NCBI RefSeq assembly: GCF_000485595.1
Contig: NW_014577544.1
Location: forward strand, 151,741 to 205,983
DNA from: Priapulus caudatus
Taxonomy: Eukaryota > Priapulida > Priapulimorpha > Priapulimorphida > Priapulidae
DNA: 54,243 nt
Reading direction: 5' to 3'
Part shown: positions 1-12,000 of the stretch, piece after piece
How positions within the stretch are numbered: the first letter of the stretch is position 1
Layout of the letters: every line of letters begins with the position of its first letter
Notes under the pieces: model-generated
Seen by the model: only the letters and a program-made list of their open reading frames with translations
Told to the model about the DNA's origin: nothing
Databases searched by the model: none
Translations under genes and position numbers: made by a program

Positions 1-310
1 TTGAGATTTTGAGCATGCTCAAATAGTGGCGCGGACGGGGGGGGCTCGAGCATGAAGGTACACGCCAGAGGGACGCCAGACACGCGCAGAGCCGCACTAC
101 CAACGCCAGACCACGCGGAGGCCACGATGGGATTCGTTGTATGTCGTCGGGCGCAGGTGTACGGAACACCTAGTGCAACTTAGCGATGCTTCTAAGCAAT
201 GCCAGCGAACATGCAGGAATAATGGCGTGCTGAACGAGTGCTGAACGAGTCTGTAGGCGCCCAGCGTCTCTTCTAGCGTGTTCTAGTGTACGCAGCGTGC
301 TCGCCATGGG

Positions 311-318
311 TATATAAA
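311..318 (+). promoter_or_regulatory. TATA-box-like motif upstream of the transposase fossil
   Basis: The sequence TATATAAA lies about 100 bp before the first recognisable transposase-like codons, in otherwise GC-rich DNA. Position and spelling fit a core promoter of the old transposon whose coding remnant follows. No transcript evidence is available, and the downstream gene is broken, so this is probably a relic. Confidence 0.3.
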
Positions 319-417
319 CGGGTCGCCGCCCCACGCCTCTTCATCCATCACTTCTCCTCGACCCTCTGGTGATGACCAGAATTCCTGCTGCATCGTGTCT
401 GAGAACCACCTCAGAAG

Positions 418-868
418 ATGGAGGATCCCGACAGGCTGCGATACAATACGAATCGGCGGTTCTACAACATCAGCAGAACCTCATGGAATGCGCATTCACC
501 AAGTCCTGTCATCAGCGAGAAAGAAGAAAGAGAAGAAGTGCAACAGAGGTTCTGGGTCCGACCGTGGATCGGTAGGCGACGACAGTTTGGCCTGTTATGA
601 CTCAGCCTACTTGCTTGAACTCCGTAACGCAGACCCAGGAGCCTTCAGACTTCATGAGGCATGCCCCTGAAGATGTTCGACGAGCTGACTAACACGAGTG
701 GTCCAGGATCACAAAGCAGAAATACAACCTACAGAGAGGCCTCGACCCTGGCCTGAAGCTTGCCCTCACTCTCCGGCATCGTGCCCTGGACCAAAATATA
801 CTCAATGTCCTATGGGTGAGGGTGCCTCACAACACCATATCCCCTTCTATCCGAAGTGAACCTGGTGC
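418..868 (+). pseudogene. HARBI1-like (PIF/Harbinger) transposase fragment, frameshifted
   Basis: Read across three frames, this stretch gives the N-terminal part of a HARBI1-type DDE transposase. At about 541-597 it reads RFWVRPWIGRRRQFGL. In the next frame, at about 598-650, it reads a YDSAYLLELRNADPGAF-like segment. A third frame from about 670 gives MFDEL, then RITKQKYNLQ, LDPGLKLALTLRH and finally VPHNTISPSIR near 850. These blocks occur in the same order in HARBI1-family proteins, ahead of the catalytic DDE domain. An in-frame stop at about 600 and at least two frame changes mean it cannot encode a working protein. Similarity stops near 868, before any catalytic aspartates, so it is a truncated fossil. 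The element boundaries are not visible. Confidence 0.75.
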
Positions 869-1977
869 GTGGCTGTGCGTTGATGTGCGCTGGCTGGCGT
901 GAATGCGCGGTGCATGCGCGCGTGCATGCGCGGACCATTCGTTCTGTGCGCTAGCACACGCTGGCATTCTTGGGATTTTTAACATCGTGCGCCCTGTATA
1001 CGCTCTGTTTATGCGCCCTAGTATGCGTTGCAGCCAGCGCGCTAGCAACATGCTGGTTGCATTCGTTGTCAATTCGCTAGCTTCTCCCAAATCCTGACAA
1101 AAGTGGGTCCACAACGAACGCATGATCTATTTTCCACTTTGTTTATGAATTGTCATGTGCGCGGGGGATGCGTCGTGATGGTGTTGACTGGGGCATAGTT
1201 TAGGTCCACTGTTTCACTATTATTTGAGAGAAGGAAGGGTAAAATGTGCATTCATTATAAGTTCACTCTGTGTTCTATTAGTAAGATTTCCATAACTTTT
1301 GCTTTCTGTCCCTGATAATACTTTCCTCAATCTATCGTAAACCTACATTTTTCAGTTCGGGCTCTTATCATGTCCTTAACTCCTTTATCATTAATGAAAT
1401 CCTCTAGATATGTAATATTTGGTTCAATTGTACTTGTTTAGTACTTATAGTTGAACCTAATAACTATATTTCTTCTCTATCCTTTCTTTGTACTGTGAAT
1501 TTTATACCGATTGATGTTTGTTTTGTTTATAATGTGCGGAATCTTTTGATTCTGCAATCTGTAGCATGCCTGAGCGATTTTTGTAACTGTTTTATACATC
1601 TCCAATTCCTAGAATATAGTCCATATATAATAGGGGTCCGATTTCTATGCTGTTACTATACATGTATCCCGCTTTGTTAAGGCCATTTATGTGATCCAGA
1701 AGACGGGTACAAGGATGGCGTTGCGCAAAAGATGCGTTGGTCCCGACCGCAAGAGCGGTTAAAACGGTCCGCGGGAGCTGGGCGCACGGCGACGCGCGGT
1801 TGTCTGTATGTAGTGATTCGCGCTGCCGCTATACGAATGCTCGCGCGCCGAAGAGAGGGCGGGTTTGCGCCGAAATCGTATAGCGGGGAAGCGTACATCG
1901 CGCAGTTTCGTCCCAACCTACACCGGGCTCCCGGCGCTACGGCGGCATTTGTGCTGCATGCTTGCGTGAGAGGCGAG
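869..1977. other. No recognisable gene; CpG-rich patch near 1690-1977
   Basis: The first part (about 880-1060) is a TGCG/GCGC-rich low-complexity tract. The middle is AT-rich without coding features. About 1690-1977 is CpG-rich and contains an 11-bp inverted repeat (CCGCTATACGA at about 1827 and its complement near 1878). Short open frames here show no domain I recognise. Confidence 0.5.
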
Positions 1978-2244
1978 GTCTGATGTCCCCGTGTGAGTGC
2001 CGGACGTACGCCTGGGTACGGTTCGGTAATACCGGAAGCTAACGCCTGGCACTATGTAATATGCGGACCCGTACCTCGCTACTCCACTACGAGTGTAGGG
2101 AGTGCCTTACGGCACTACTCCCTACCTACCCGAACACTACCCTATCCTACCCTAACCATATCAAAATAGCTGACCACAGTACGCTCCGTAGTTATACGGA
2201 CCGTAGCCCAGGGTACGTTCGACCAGTGACCTGGGGACATAGAC
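1978..2244 (-). mobile_element. Short TIR element, family A copy 1
   Basis: One end reads GTCTGATGTCCCC and the other ends GGGGACATAGAC, an imperfect terminal inverted repeat. The interior matches, in reverse orientation, the element nested at 4619-4842. Shared blocks include the region of ACTACTCC-like and CCTAACC-like tracts and the segment CCATATCAAAATA-GCTGACC. It has no coding capacity, so it is a non-autonomous MITE-like element. The superfamily cannot be fixed, since no clear target duplication is visible. Confidence 0.7.
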
Positions 2245-2494
2245 ATTATGAGCGCTGCTTGCTTGTTGCGCGCTGCCGCGGCAGGGGCGAGATTTGTTGC
2301 TGCGGCTGCGTTTGCCAGCAGTATCTACAGATAGCCTACGTGTAAAAACTGGCACGCACGACCACCTTGCTCGGCAGTATTCGCGGCCAGCAGCGAAATT
2401 TTTTTTCCCAAATCGGTTGTTTACATAGCAAAGAAGTATAGCGCCTTCCTGATTCGGTTGCTTCGATTTTCTTTAAATAGTATTATATAGATTA

Positions 2495-2660
2495 TATGTT
2501 TATTATTTTTATATGAGGTATGTTTAGCGTTAGGGTTTAGGGCTTAGAGTTAGCGGTTAGGGATTAGGGTTCAGTGTTAGGTGTAGGCGTACACTTCTGT
2601 GTACAAGGTCTGGTACACTTTGTGTATACTATATGTACCTCGGGTACACCATCTGCGGTT
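2495..2660 (-). mobile_element. Partial copy of TTAGGG-cored TIR element, family B
   Basis: In reverse orientation this stretch matches the interior of the complete element at 11211-11483. It has the AT-rich TTTTTATATGAGGTATGTTTAG segment, degenerate TTAGGG repeats, then the block running from GTACACTT through the CTCGGGTACA segment. The outermost inverted repeat is missing on both sides, so this is a truncated copy. Confidence 0.65.
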
Positions 2661-2673
2661 TCAAGGATAGAGC

Positions 2674-2844
2674 AACATGGGTCCAATAAAACCAAGGTCA
2701 TTTACAATCAATATAAATAAAATATAATGATTCATCAATATAATAGGTTTAGGGTTATGGTTTAGGTTAGCGGCTTAGGATTGGGGTTAGGGTTAGAGTT
2801 AGGGTTAGGTTAGGTTTGGCAATTGCTTTTATTGGGACCATGTT
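2674..2844. mobile_element. Small TIR element with TTAGGG-like core, family C
   Basis: The left end AACATGGGTCCAATAAAACC is matched in inverted orientation by the right end TTTTATTGGGACCATGTT. The interior (about 2745-2815) is a run of degenerate TTAGGG/TTAGG units. At 171 bp it is non-coding. No target duplication is evident. Confidence 0.6.
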
Positions 2845-3819
2845 CTTATTTGGCCTCCCTCGGCCGTACCTGTTACGACACGGATCCCTTCAGCCTACTA
2901 GGCTACGCCGTACTATACTAGGGCCTAGAATACTAGGGCTACGACAGTACTTAGAGCTATACAGTACCGGTATCCGGGTGACGCTAGTAGTAGTATTACT
3001 AGTACGTAGTATCGTAGTAGTAGTGCCTAGTGTTTAACCTGAGGGTCAGCGAACGTAAACTAACTCGGACACGGCACGAACATTAAACAGAAATTCGGCA
3101 GCTATAAGTTAACTATAAGTATAAGCTAGACCTCTCATAACCCAAACGGCATGATATTTGCGGATTAACTTCACTCAAACCCAAGTTGTTTAAAGAAAAT
3201 CATACTGAAAACTACTTTAACCATCAACTTACAGAAAAGTTCGGGAAAGTTTTTTGGTAGATAATGGGGTTTTGCGCGACAAGGCATGGAGTGACAATCT
3301 TGCCAAATTCCAGCCAATGAAAAGCGCGCCTAAATCCTTTCCTTCCGTTTGGCGGAAAAACATTCGCGCGGGCCACGCCAGCGTATGTGTCGCACGACGT
3401 GTCGGTTGCACGGACCGCGCCAGGCAGCAGCCAGCGGGGGGTCAGGGCAGGGTGGGGGTTGCTCAAAATATGTCACGTATGCAGCCAGGCCGCCGTAAGC
3501 GGCAGCAATCGCCATTTGCAGGACTAGACCCGCCGCCCCACGTGGTAGCGCCGTACGACACTTCGTTAAAAAAGCTTGTGGACAAACTCTATACCGGCAG
3601 TAGTGCCAGTTTCATCGCGTAGCGGCCACACGACCGCGGTAGCGCCGGCGATATGGGCATGTCACGCTCGGATTACAGCATGTTCTTGAGGTTGTCTTGT
3701 AGGAGTCACGTACTACGTCTTAGCCATGAGGCGCGCCACCCCAAAAACGTTTAGGGGCCGTGGAGATGCCTACGTGGTGTCCAATCGTACGCCACGAAAT
3801 GTCGGTTGGAGTTGTCGGA

Positions 3820-3869
<50 letters not shown>

Positions 3870-4396
3870 CTGTTACCTGTATATTATCAGCCTGATATTA
3901 TATATCTGTAAAATAATACAGCTATATAAATTAGCTAAATATAAAAGTGCAAATTTTAGTGACAACAACTACCGGTAGGTGGCGATATCTGACCGTGCAG
4001 TGTTTGTTGTTGTTGGTGAATGGAAATATACCAAGGTTTCAGAATATGTGCTGATATAGTTATTGGTAATTAGTACTAATTACCTAGTTAAATTAAACGT
4101 TAGTACGTTGTATCATTGATGACGATGATAGTTAGTAGATTATCTAGTAGATGTAATTGAACTTTGTATAAAAACGCGTACATTGTAACTGAACGTGGAG
4201 GGGAGTTTTGCAAGAAGAACAGAAGAAGTTCATTCATTTTGTGGCTGCACAGTCTTGTCTCGCGGTATATACTAGGCCTATAGTAGCATTGAGGCGCTCT
4301 GCCAGAGAGCCTTTGTCTGACTCTGGTACTAGTGCAGTGCGGGTGACGCCGACGGTCAGGGCTGTGTAACGTCCTTGCGTATCCGCACGTACCACA
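2845..4396. other. No recognisable gene; CTAG/TAG-rich and CpG-rich intergenic DNA
   Basis: The region around 2880-3040 is a TAC/CTAG-rich tract. About 3230-3620 is CpG-rich and holds an open frame of 122 codons (3254-3622) with no recognisable domain and no conserved neighbours, so I do not call it a gene. The remainder is AT-rich. Confidence 0.45.
3821..3863. repeat. (TA)n microsatellite
   Basis: An uninterrupted TA dinucleotide run of about 43 bp. Confidence 0.97.
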
Positions 4397-4405
4397 GTAC
4401 CAGGT

Positions 4406-5298
4406 TAGATACAATAATCATAATGTAACCCAACAAGAGTAGGGTTACAAAGCGTCCCTATCCATTTGTGTGGAGGAACGCCTGAGTGAATCACTTATGC
4501 AGGTTTGCTGGTGCGTTTTCAGAGACTAGAACTTCCAAACTGGGTTTATTCTCAACACGAACCTTTCTCCGCTATCTTGGAACTTACTATGTATCACAAT
4601 ACTCTGGCTCATACTCATAGGGTCTATGTCCCCCAGGGTACTGCCGGAACGTACCCTGGGTACGGTCCGGTATACCGGAACGTACCCTGGTCAGTATTTG
4701 ATATGGTTAGGGTTAGGATTAGGGTTAGGCAGTAGGCGTAGGTGACTCCCTAGACTCGTTAGTGGAGTAGGTGAGGTATGGTCCGGCATATTAGATAGTA
4801 CCAGGGTTACTTTTCGGCAGTACCCCGGGGGACATAGACCCTCTCAGCAATAATCTGTATTAAACTAATATAACCTGTTACAAAAATTCGAAGTGACGAG
4901 CGGCGAATATACTGAGAGCCATTTCTGTTGACCTGTGACGTACTTCGGTTTGAAGAGCGGATTCACCGACCAATTGGAGGGCGCTGGGTTTGCCGATCGC
5001 TATGCGCATTGGGAATTCGTACGTCACAGGTCAACAGAAATGGCGCTCAGTATATTCGCCGCTCGTCACTTCGAATTTTTGTAACAGGTTATATTAGTTA
5101 ATACAGAGTATTGTGATACATAGTAAGTTCCAAGATAGTGGAGAAGGGTTCGTGTTGAGAATAAACCCAGTTTGGAAGTTCTAGTTTCTGAAAACGCACC
5201 AGCAAACCTGCATGAGTGATTCACTCAGGCGTTCCTCCACACAAAAGGATAGGGACGCTTTGTAACCCTACTCTTGTTGGGTTACATTATTGTATCTA
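4406..5298. mobile_element. Foldback element with long inverted arms and 9-bp target duplication
   Basis: The element begins TAGATACAATAAT and ends ATTATTGTATCTA. It is flanked directly on both sides by GTACCAGGT (4397-4405 and 5299-5307), a 9-bp target site duplication. The arms are long: the right arm (about 5020-5298) pairs with 4406-4608 plus about 4862-4945, once the nested insertion at 4619-4842 is removed. Only about 75 bp at the centre (4946-5020) is unpaired. Long terminal inverted repeats with a 9-bp duplication resemble Mutator-like (MULE) or foldback elements. The superfamily is inference, since no transposase is present. Confidence 0.85.
4619..4842 (+). mobile_element. Nested TIR element, family A copy 2, with TTAGGG-like core
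   Basis: Both ends carry GGGTCTATGTCCCCC, continuing with one mismatch for about 27 bp in inverted orientation. It interrupts the left arm of the surrounding foldback element; the right arm lacks it, so it inserted later. The core near 4704-4731 contains several TTAGGG-like units. The interior matches the family A copy at 1978-2244 in opposite orientation. It is non-coding. Confidence 0.8.
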
Positions 5299-5307
5299 GT
5301 ACCAGGT

Positions 5308-5987
5308 AGGTGCCCACTCACGTTTTACTCACTAGGCCTACCCCACAGCGGGAAAAAAACGCTACACATTGACTGATTTTGGGCGAGTGTGTGTTAACGT
5401 GCTAGCTTTGTGTGAGGTATTCTGGCTGGGCTCGTTATCGGCAAGTTACTGGAATATGATTGAATAAGTGCTTATATTTTATCCTGGTTATAAATTATTA
5501 GGATCCAGAAAATAGAAGAAGGAAGTTGTTACACTGGCAATAATTAATTCAGTTTACAGCTGTAACCCATGAAAGGGGGCAATAAATTAGGCCGTACATC
5601 AAGGACGTGCGTCCTGTTCCTATTGACGCTGGTGTCCCTGGTCACCCACCTTTCAGTTCTAGCTGCTATCGTGGCATTATTTAGATACATCTGAAATCTG
5701 CTCCTACCAATGAACCACTGATTTACACAACCCTGGAATTTTGAATTTGACTGTTATTTATTTTATTCTTTACAAACATAAACTACTAAGCACCACAGGT
5801 CTGCTTACAAGTTACATGAATCAACACGTGCTTTTCTCAGCAACCATTTGTAAAGTTTTGTATTGTGAACAACAGACTTCTGAACAAATCATGAAGGTAT
5901 AAAATTATTGCACCAAATTCTCCTTGTAACAAGTTAAATTCTACTTTGATTAGCAGATTGCTTTTCAAGAGGAGTTCCTATTCATCG
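5308..5987. other. Upstream region of ADCK2, promoter not resolved
   Basis: AT-rich DNA without a recognisable gene. It should contain the promoter and 5' UTR of ADCK2, but I see no convincing TATA box or initiator and cannot place the transcription start. Confidence 0.4.
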
Positions 5988-6005
5988 ATGCCACAGCAGA
6001 CATGA
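5988..6005 (+). promoter_or_regulatory. Short upstream ORF overlapping the ADCK2 start
   Basis: An ATG at 5988 opens a five-codon frame (ATG CCA CAG CAG ACA TGA). Its stop overlaps the ADCK2 ATG at 6002-6004 in another frame. If the transcript includes it, reinitiation or leaky scanning would be needed to reach the main start. Short upstream ORFs often lower translation, but any effect here is inference. Confidence 0.4.
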
Positions 6006-9000
6006 TGCTGACTGTTCTCATTCGAAGACCCGCCGTGTCTTTTCGGGGGTGCGTGACTAGAGCGTTTTACACGTACAGCGGCAGCGGTCGGCCACGGTTG
6101 CCGTCACGGACTGTGCGCGCCTGCTGGAGCGTACGATTAGCGAGCTGGTCGGGCGGCGTTGCCCTCAAGAATGCGCGGCGCTCCAGGTTTTCGTCACTGC
6201 TCATCTCGTCTGGCCTCTTCAGCTACCTGCGCAACATTCCGACGGCGGTCCTCGATCGTCCGTTCGCCGACCCGAACCCGCCGAATCAGAACGTCGTCTT
6301 TCTGCGCAAGAAGGAGGGATTTCTGCTGCGCGCCGCCATGACGCTGCGCTGGCTGTGGCTCGCGCTGCGCCGCTGCCTGCGTTTCCTGCTCACGTTTGCG
6401 CCGTTCCTGCTCGCGTACCCGCTGCTGTATGCGTACGGCTTTGACGCGACGCGGCGCCTCTACCTGCGCTGCCTGCTGTTTGCTGTCGAGTGCTCGGGTC
6501 CGACGGTGATGAAGCTGGCGCAGTGGGCGAGCACGCGACGCGACCTGTTCTCCGCCGACTTCTGCCACACGTTTGCGCGGCTGCAGCGCTCCGTGAAGCC
6601 TCACTCGTGGTATTTCACGAAACAACGCCTGCGCAGAGCGTTTGGCAAGAACTGGCGTAAGATTCTCGTGAAGTTCGACAATAACCGAAATCCGATCGGC
6701 TCGGGGTGCATTGCTCAGGTAGGGCTGCTGTTTTGTGTGATGTTGTTGCGAGAAAAAAATGGTGAATCTCATACATGCTGCACATCATGTATGTCATTAT
6801 ATATTTGCAGTCTGTTCTTGCACAACAATGAAATTTAATCATTTTTTATATTCATGAAAGTAAAATATATATTATACATGTCATTTGTGTTCTTTATGTA
6901 ACATTTGACATTCTAGCTGGACTATTTGTCTGAGACAACTTTGGTTATGATTTGTTGAAAACTGTAAACACGTAGGTTTAGCCGCGTTCACACGTAGCAA
7001 GAAATCCGGTATTTAGCGTTCACACGAGGCAAAATGCGCGGTCCAAGAAATACGGTATCTAAACAGATTCGGTATTTGATGTAAATACGCATCTTCCCAG
7101 ACCCCGAATAATTTGCCGTGCTTGAGAAATACCGGATCTCTTGGACCGCGCATTTCCTCGTGAGAACGCTAAATACCGTATTTCTGAAGCCGCGTATTTT
7201 ATAGACTGGTCCGCGCTCGACAGTTCCAGTGTAACGCGAGTGGAACTGTCGAGCACGGACCAGTCTACGTATTTTATCGGCAGTTGGTGCGCATTGTATT
7301 GTTTATTTCACATTGTTTGCTTGATTGTTTAAAGCAACTTGCAGCTCGCAAATACCGTATTTCTGGAGCCGAGAATCAGCGTGTGAACGCTCAGCCGCGT
7401 ATTTGTCTCAGATTCGCTATTTCGCAAATACCGTATTTCATAAATACGAGGTCTCGTGTGAACGAGGCTAATGGCACCTGGTTAAAGCTATCTGGTATAA
7501 CACTTGCAAATGGTTACATGCAAATGGGTGTAATGCAGGTTTACAAAGCATATATGCCAGCTGACCTTGTAGCTGATGAGTCACTTCTCGAGGAGATTAA
7601 CGAGAGCCTTGAACCTGATCCTTATGACATCGACTTTGATGAAGGTAGCCATACTAATCAGATAGTTGTTACATGTTCTGATGTCATTTGCACAGACGTT
7701 TTTATGTGGAGCCTATTCGTTGACTTCTATAGCAATGTAAATTGCATGTTTACACAATAGTTTTGGATATATTATGTGGTCATTTAGTGTACGTAATTGT
7801 TATTTAGTGTCGGTGAACATTTTTTGGACTTGTTAGTTTATTGGCTTGTTTTGATGGATCACTAGTTGCTATCAGGTCAGATCCAATGATGGCAATTTTT
7901 TGGTGGGCAGATCACTGATCCGTATTGCTGCTAGTAGGGTGAATTCCAGCAAGTCACTAGAGCTTATCACACATACTAGTGTCAATGAGAAAAGCTGCTT
8001 GCTGTTATTGGGAGGTGTTTTATTTGTGCCAGTATTCATCACTGGTCATCTGATGCAGGTATTGATGTGCTTGGTTTCGCCAAACTGTTTGGTACAAACG
8101 ACTCTGATCTCGATGATGCTCAGGAGGAATGCAGGGGAAACTGGGGAGAAAGGCAAGAGAATGAAATGAGAAAACAGGAGGCAGAAGCCAAAGGTAAGTA
8201 GGTGCTGGGTTCAAGTGCTCTAAGATCATCAGCTAGGCTAAACCCTCTTCGAGTGGAATCTTGAATCCGCTTAGGATAGGGAGATGGGTTCGCTATCAAA
8301 GAGGTGGGGGGTTTTAGACTGAAATCCCCAGAATTAAAGGTTTGCCTGCTATGAAAACGTCGGGTGTGCTATATCTTCTAACTTCCAACTATAACTTCTT
8401 ATCTTTAGGTGCATATCTTATTATCTAACTTGTATTTGCCTCTGTACAGACAATGTAGAGGAACATAGCAGCATCATCAGTAGCCTTTCTTCAGAGCCAG
8501 GTGACAACTTGGAAGGCCTCGTTCCCGTTGCAGTCAAGGTACCATTGCTGGATGTTTGTTTTCTTATTAACAATTCTTAGAAACAAGATCCATGGGGGTA
8601 TGGTTATGTTCCTCAGACATTTAGGTTATTTAGTTAGCTATCTGCTGAGCCCTATGTCTATATGCTGTTGTTATTTGCTAGGTCTGCACATTAGCCATGA
8701 TTTTATTATCAAAAAAATTACTGCAGTGGCTGACTAATGACATGGTGTATTTATTGCATGGATGCATAATCGGGATACATTGATACATAACCCATTAAAT
8801 TTCTTTTTAATGTGAACGAATGATGAAATTTTGTAGGTGTTGCACCCTGGCATATACAGGAGTGTGGTGATGGACTTAAATATACTACGTGGTCTGAGCC
8901 ATATTGTGGAATTTACGATCCCTAGTCTGCGCTGGATCAGCCTAAATGAATGCATAGAGGAGTTTAGCCAACTAATGATGAATCAGGTAATTCATAGAAC

Positions 9001-12000
9001 TTCTCATTGAGTGAGTGTTGTTTGAGCAAATCTCCAAAATGTGTGATACATCAATGTACAGATGCAGTCGTACATTGATATGTCAACTCGAGTAAATCCT
9101 TGATGTCAGAGTAGGGATATTTATAAAATGCGTTTAAGAGTGATATAATAATGCCTGCAAAAATGATAGCCTAGTTGAACAAGGTTCCAAAACATAAACA
9201 TCTCATTGTATTGTTAGATATACAGAATACAATAAATGTAGTATGGTTGATTTCATTGCACAGAGAATTCATAATTGAGGTAAATTTTCTCTTAGGAAAT
9301 TAGTTGGTTGTGAAAAGTTCATTACAGATCTATATTGCACATATAAATATGCACACACATACATGTATATAATTTCTTGTGAACATATTTCACATTGCTG
9401 GTACTAACTTGGTCTTACAACCTTCTCATGTATTTCTCTGTGTCTATTGTTATACTTGATAAGAACAGAAAATTACCTAATGTATGTGTATAACATGCAA
9501 TTCTTCCATTCTGTAATTGCAGCTTGACTTCACGGTGGAAGCAAATAATCTAGAAAGGTTCTGGGCAAACTTTGAGCAGAATCCCAATGTGCGTGTACCA
9601 CGTCCTGTCAGACCCTACGTGAAAAGTCATGTGCTCGTGGAAAAATTTGAGGTACAGTTTCAGAAAATATGTGTACGTGGTAACAGGATTTTGTCATCTT
9701 TTTAATTATTCGTGGTTCAATACCATCCATTCCATGACTATGCACAATTAATTTTATCATGATTTTCAGGAGGGGGAGCCAATCTCTAAGTTCATACATG
9801 CACATGAGGACCAACCAAAGGGTTTGCATGAGACCTTGGCAAGTTATGGAGTAGATGCCATATTGCAAATGGTAATGGTAATCACACGTGATTCTTGAAA
9901 CCTTCTTCTAGTGTTGTACATTCATGAACAACCACATGTTCACTGACAGATGTTACCATCGTGCATTTTACCTTTGCTGGCATTCTACCTTAAGATAGTC
10001 CACCCCGTCCAGCCAACACTCTACAGAATTAGTAGTGATTATGCAGGAATCTGTGTGATGGTTGTGTGTGGTCGTAGCCAGGTGATGATATCAGCATACG
10101 ATTTGACACTATTTAACGACTCTTTCCCGGTCCGTTAGGTGTTCGTGGATAATTTCGTTCATGGTGATCTTCACCCGGGGAACATCCTCGTGCAGAACGC
10201 CGATGTGTTTGTTTCGGAGGAGAACAACCAGCTGGTGTTGGTGGACATCTGCGACACGGTCGTGGTCAACGTGCGGCCAGTCGAGTGTCCAACGCGCCTC
10301 GTGATACTCGACTGCGGTATCGCGTCGTCGCTGAGTGAGCACGACCTTGACAATCTGCGTGCAGTATTCACTGCCGTCGTGCTAGGCGAGGTGAGTGTCG
10401 TGTAGGTCAGTGCTTCTTAAACTGATGAATGGTTCACCCAAGGGTGAATGGAATTATTTTGGGGTGAATGAAACTTACCAAAAATATGAAGAAATTTAGT
10501 CGCAGGTAGTAGTAGTGTAGTGTTTGTCATGCTGTTACATAAGAACATGTTGTTTACTATACAACATATCATAAACGTGGGTATAAACAAATTTCCCTTG
10601 TTGTACAGTTACAGTTTGCCAATGGTCTGTGATAAATAGTTGTTAATAAGACTAATATAATGGCTAATAACTAACCCCTGTTGCATTTTTGTGTGTGAGA
10701 ATTCTCTGCATACAATAAAGAATCATGGTCAATTTTTCTCAAGTGCCATGCACCTTATAGCATGTGCAATCAATTTCCATGCTCTAATGGCATGTATGAT
10801 TGATTTGCTTACGATGCTCCAATTTCAGGGGGAGAAAGTTGCCAATCTATTCCTAGAGAAGGCACACGAGTGCACTGACTTGGAGGGATACCGGACAGAA
10901 ATGGCCAACATTGTGGATACTGCACATGAGCAGAGTGTGCGCCTAGGAAAGGTAATGCAATACAAACGCTTTCTGCTGTCAATTATTCTAACCTTGAAAC
11001 AGTTAGTGAGCAAGCATTCAGACTGGCTACGCCTCACTACGTCTATACACCTTACAGACAATAAGCAGTTACTGGGCAAGTAAACAGACTGACCATCCTA
11101 ATATGTGGATTCACTGCACATAAAGGAAACACAAGAAAGCACTCAGACAGACTATAACAATACATGTATGCCACCACCCACACACATACCAAACAGTTAC
11201 TAAGGCTGAAGGGGTCGTTGTCGTATCAGGTACTACAGATATGTACCCGAGGTACATATATGTATACACAAAGTGTACCAGACTTGTACTACAGAAGTGT
11301 ACCCTAACCCTAACCCTAACCTAACACTAACACTAACCCTAAACATACCTCATATAAAAATATAAACATAATACTAAACAACCTAAAACTACCTCCTAAT
11401 TATATAAAAATATAAACATAATACTAAACAACCTAAAACTACCTCGGGTACATATCTGTAGTACCTGATACGACAACGACCCCATCTGCGTTACTAAGCA
11501 AACAATCAAATTGAGAATTGTAATCAGACTGACTATCACAATAATGTATACACTCCATATACAGGAAACGTACTATCAGGAGTGAGTAAAAACAAACATT
11601 TGTTTTTACTCAGTCCTGATACTATGCAAGCAAACAGACACACACTATAATACAGTATAATAGCAGTTATTTAGCAGGTAATCAAACTGACTATCACAGT
11701 AATGTATCCACTGCAAATGCAGGAGACTTAATATGCCACCAACCGGACAGAATATAATAAAATATGTATGTACTCACCCGCCCCTACACGCACAGTAAGC
11801 AAGCAATCAGGGTGACAATCGTAATACTTGTATACAACTGCAAATACAGCCAAAGGTGGGTTTTACTAATTTACACTATCAACTTTTCAACTAATTTACC
11901 GAAAGTCGGCAGTGTAAACGTAAAAGTTTAGCACTCAACTAGTTGAGAGGTGAGAACATGTTCTATTTTCTCGACTTTTGGTCAGCGAGTTGATCAACAT

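Noticed and set aside
3254-3622. 122-codon plus-strand frame
   Set aside because: No recognisable domain. It is in CpG-rich DNA where long chance frames are common, and overlapping minus-strand frames of similar length exist.
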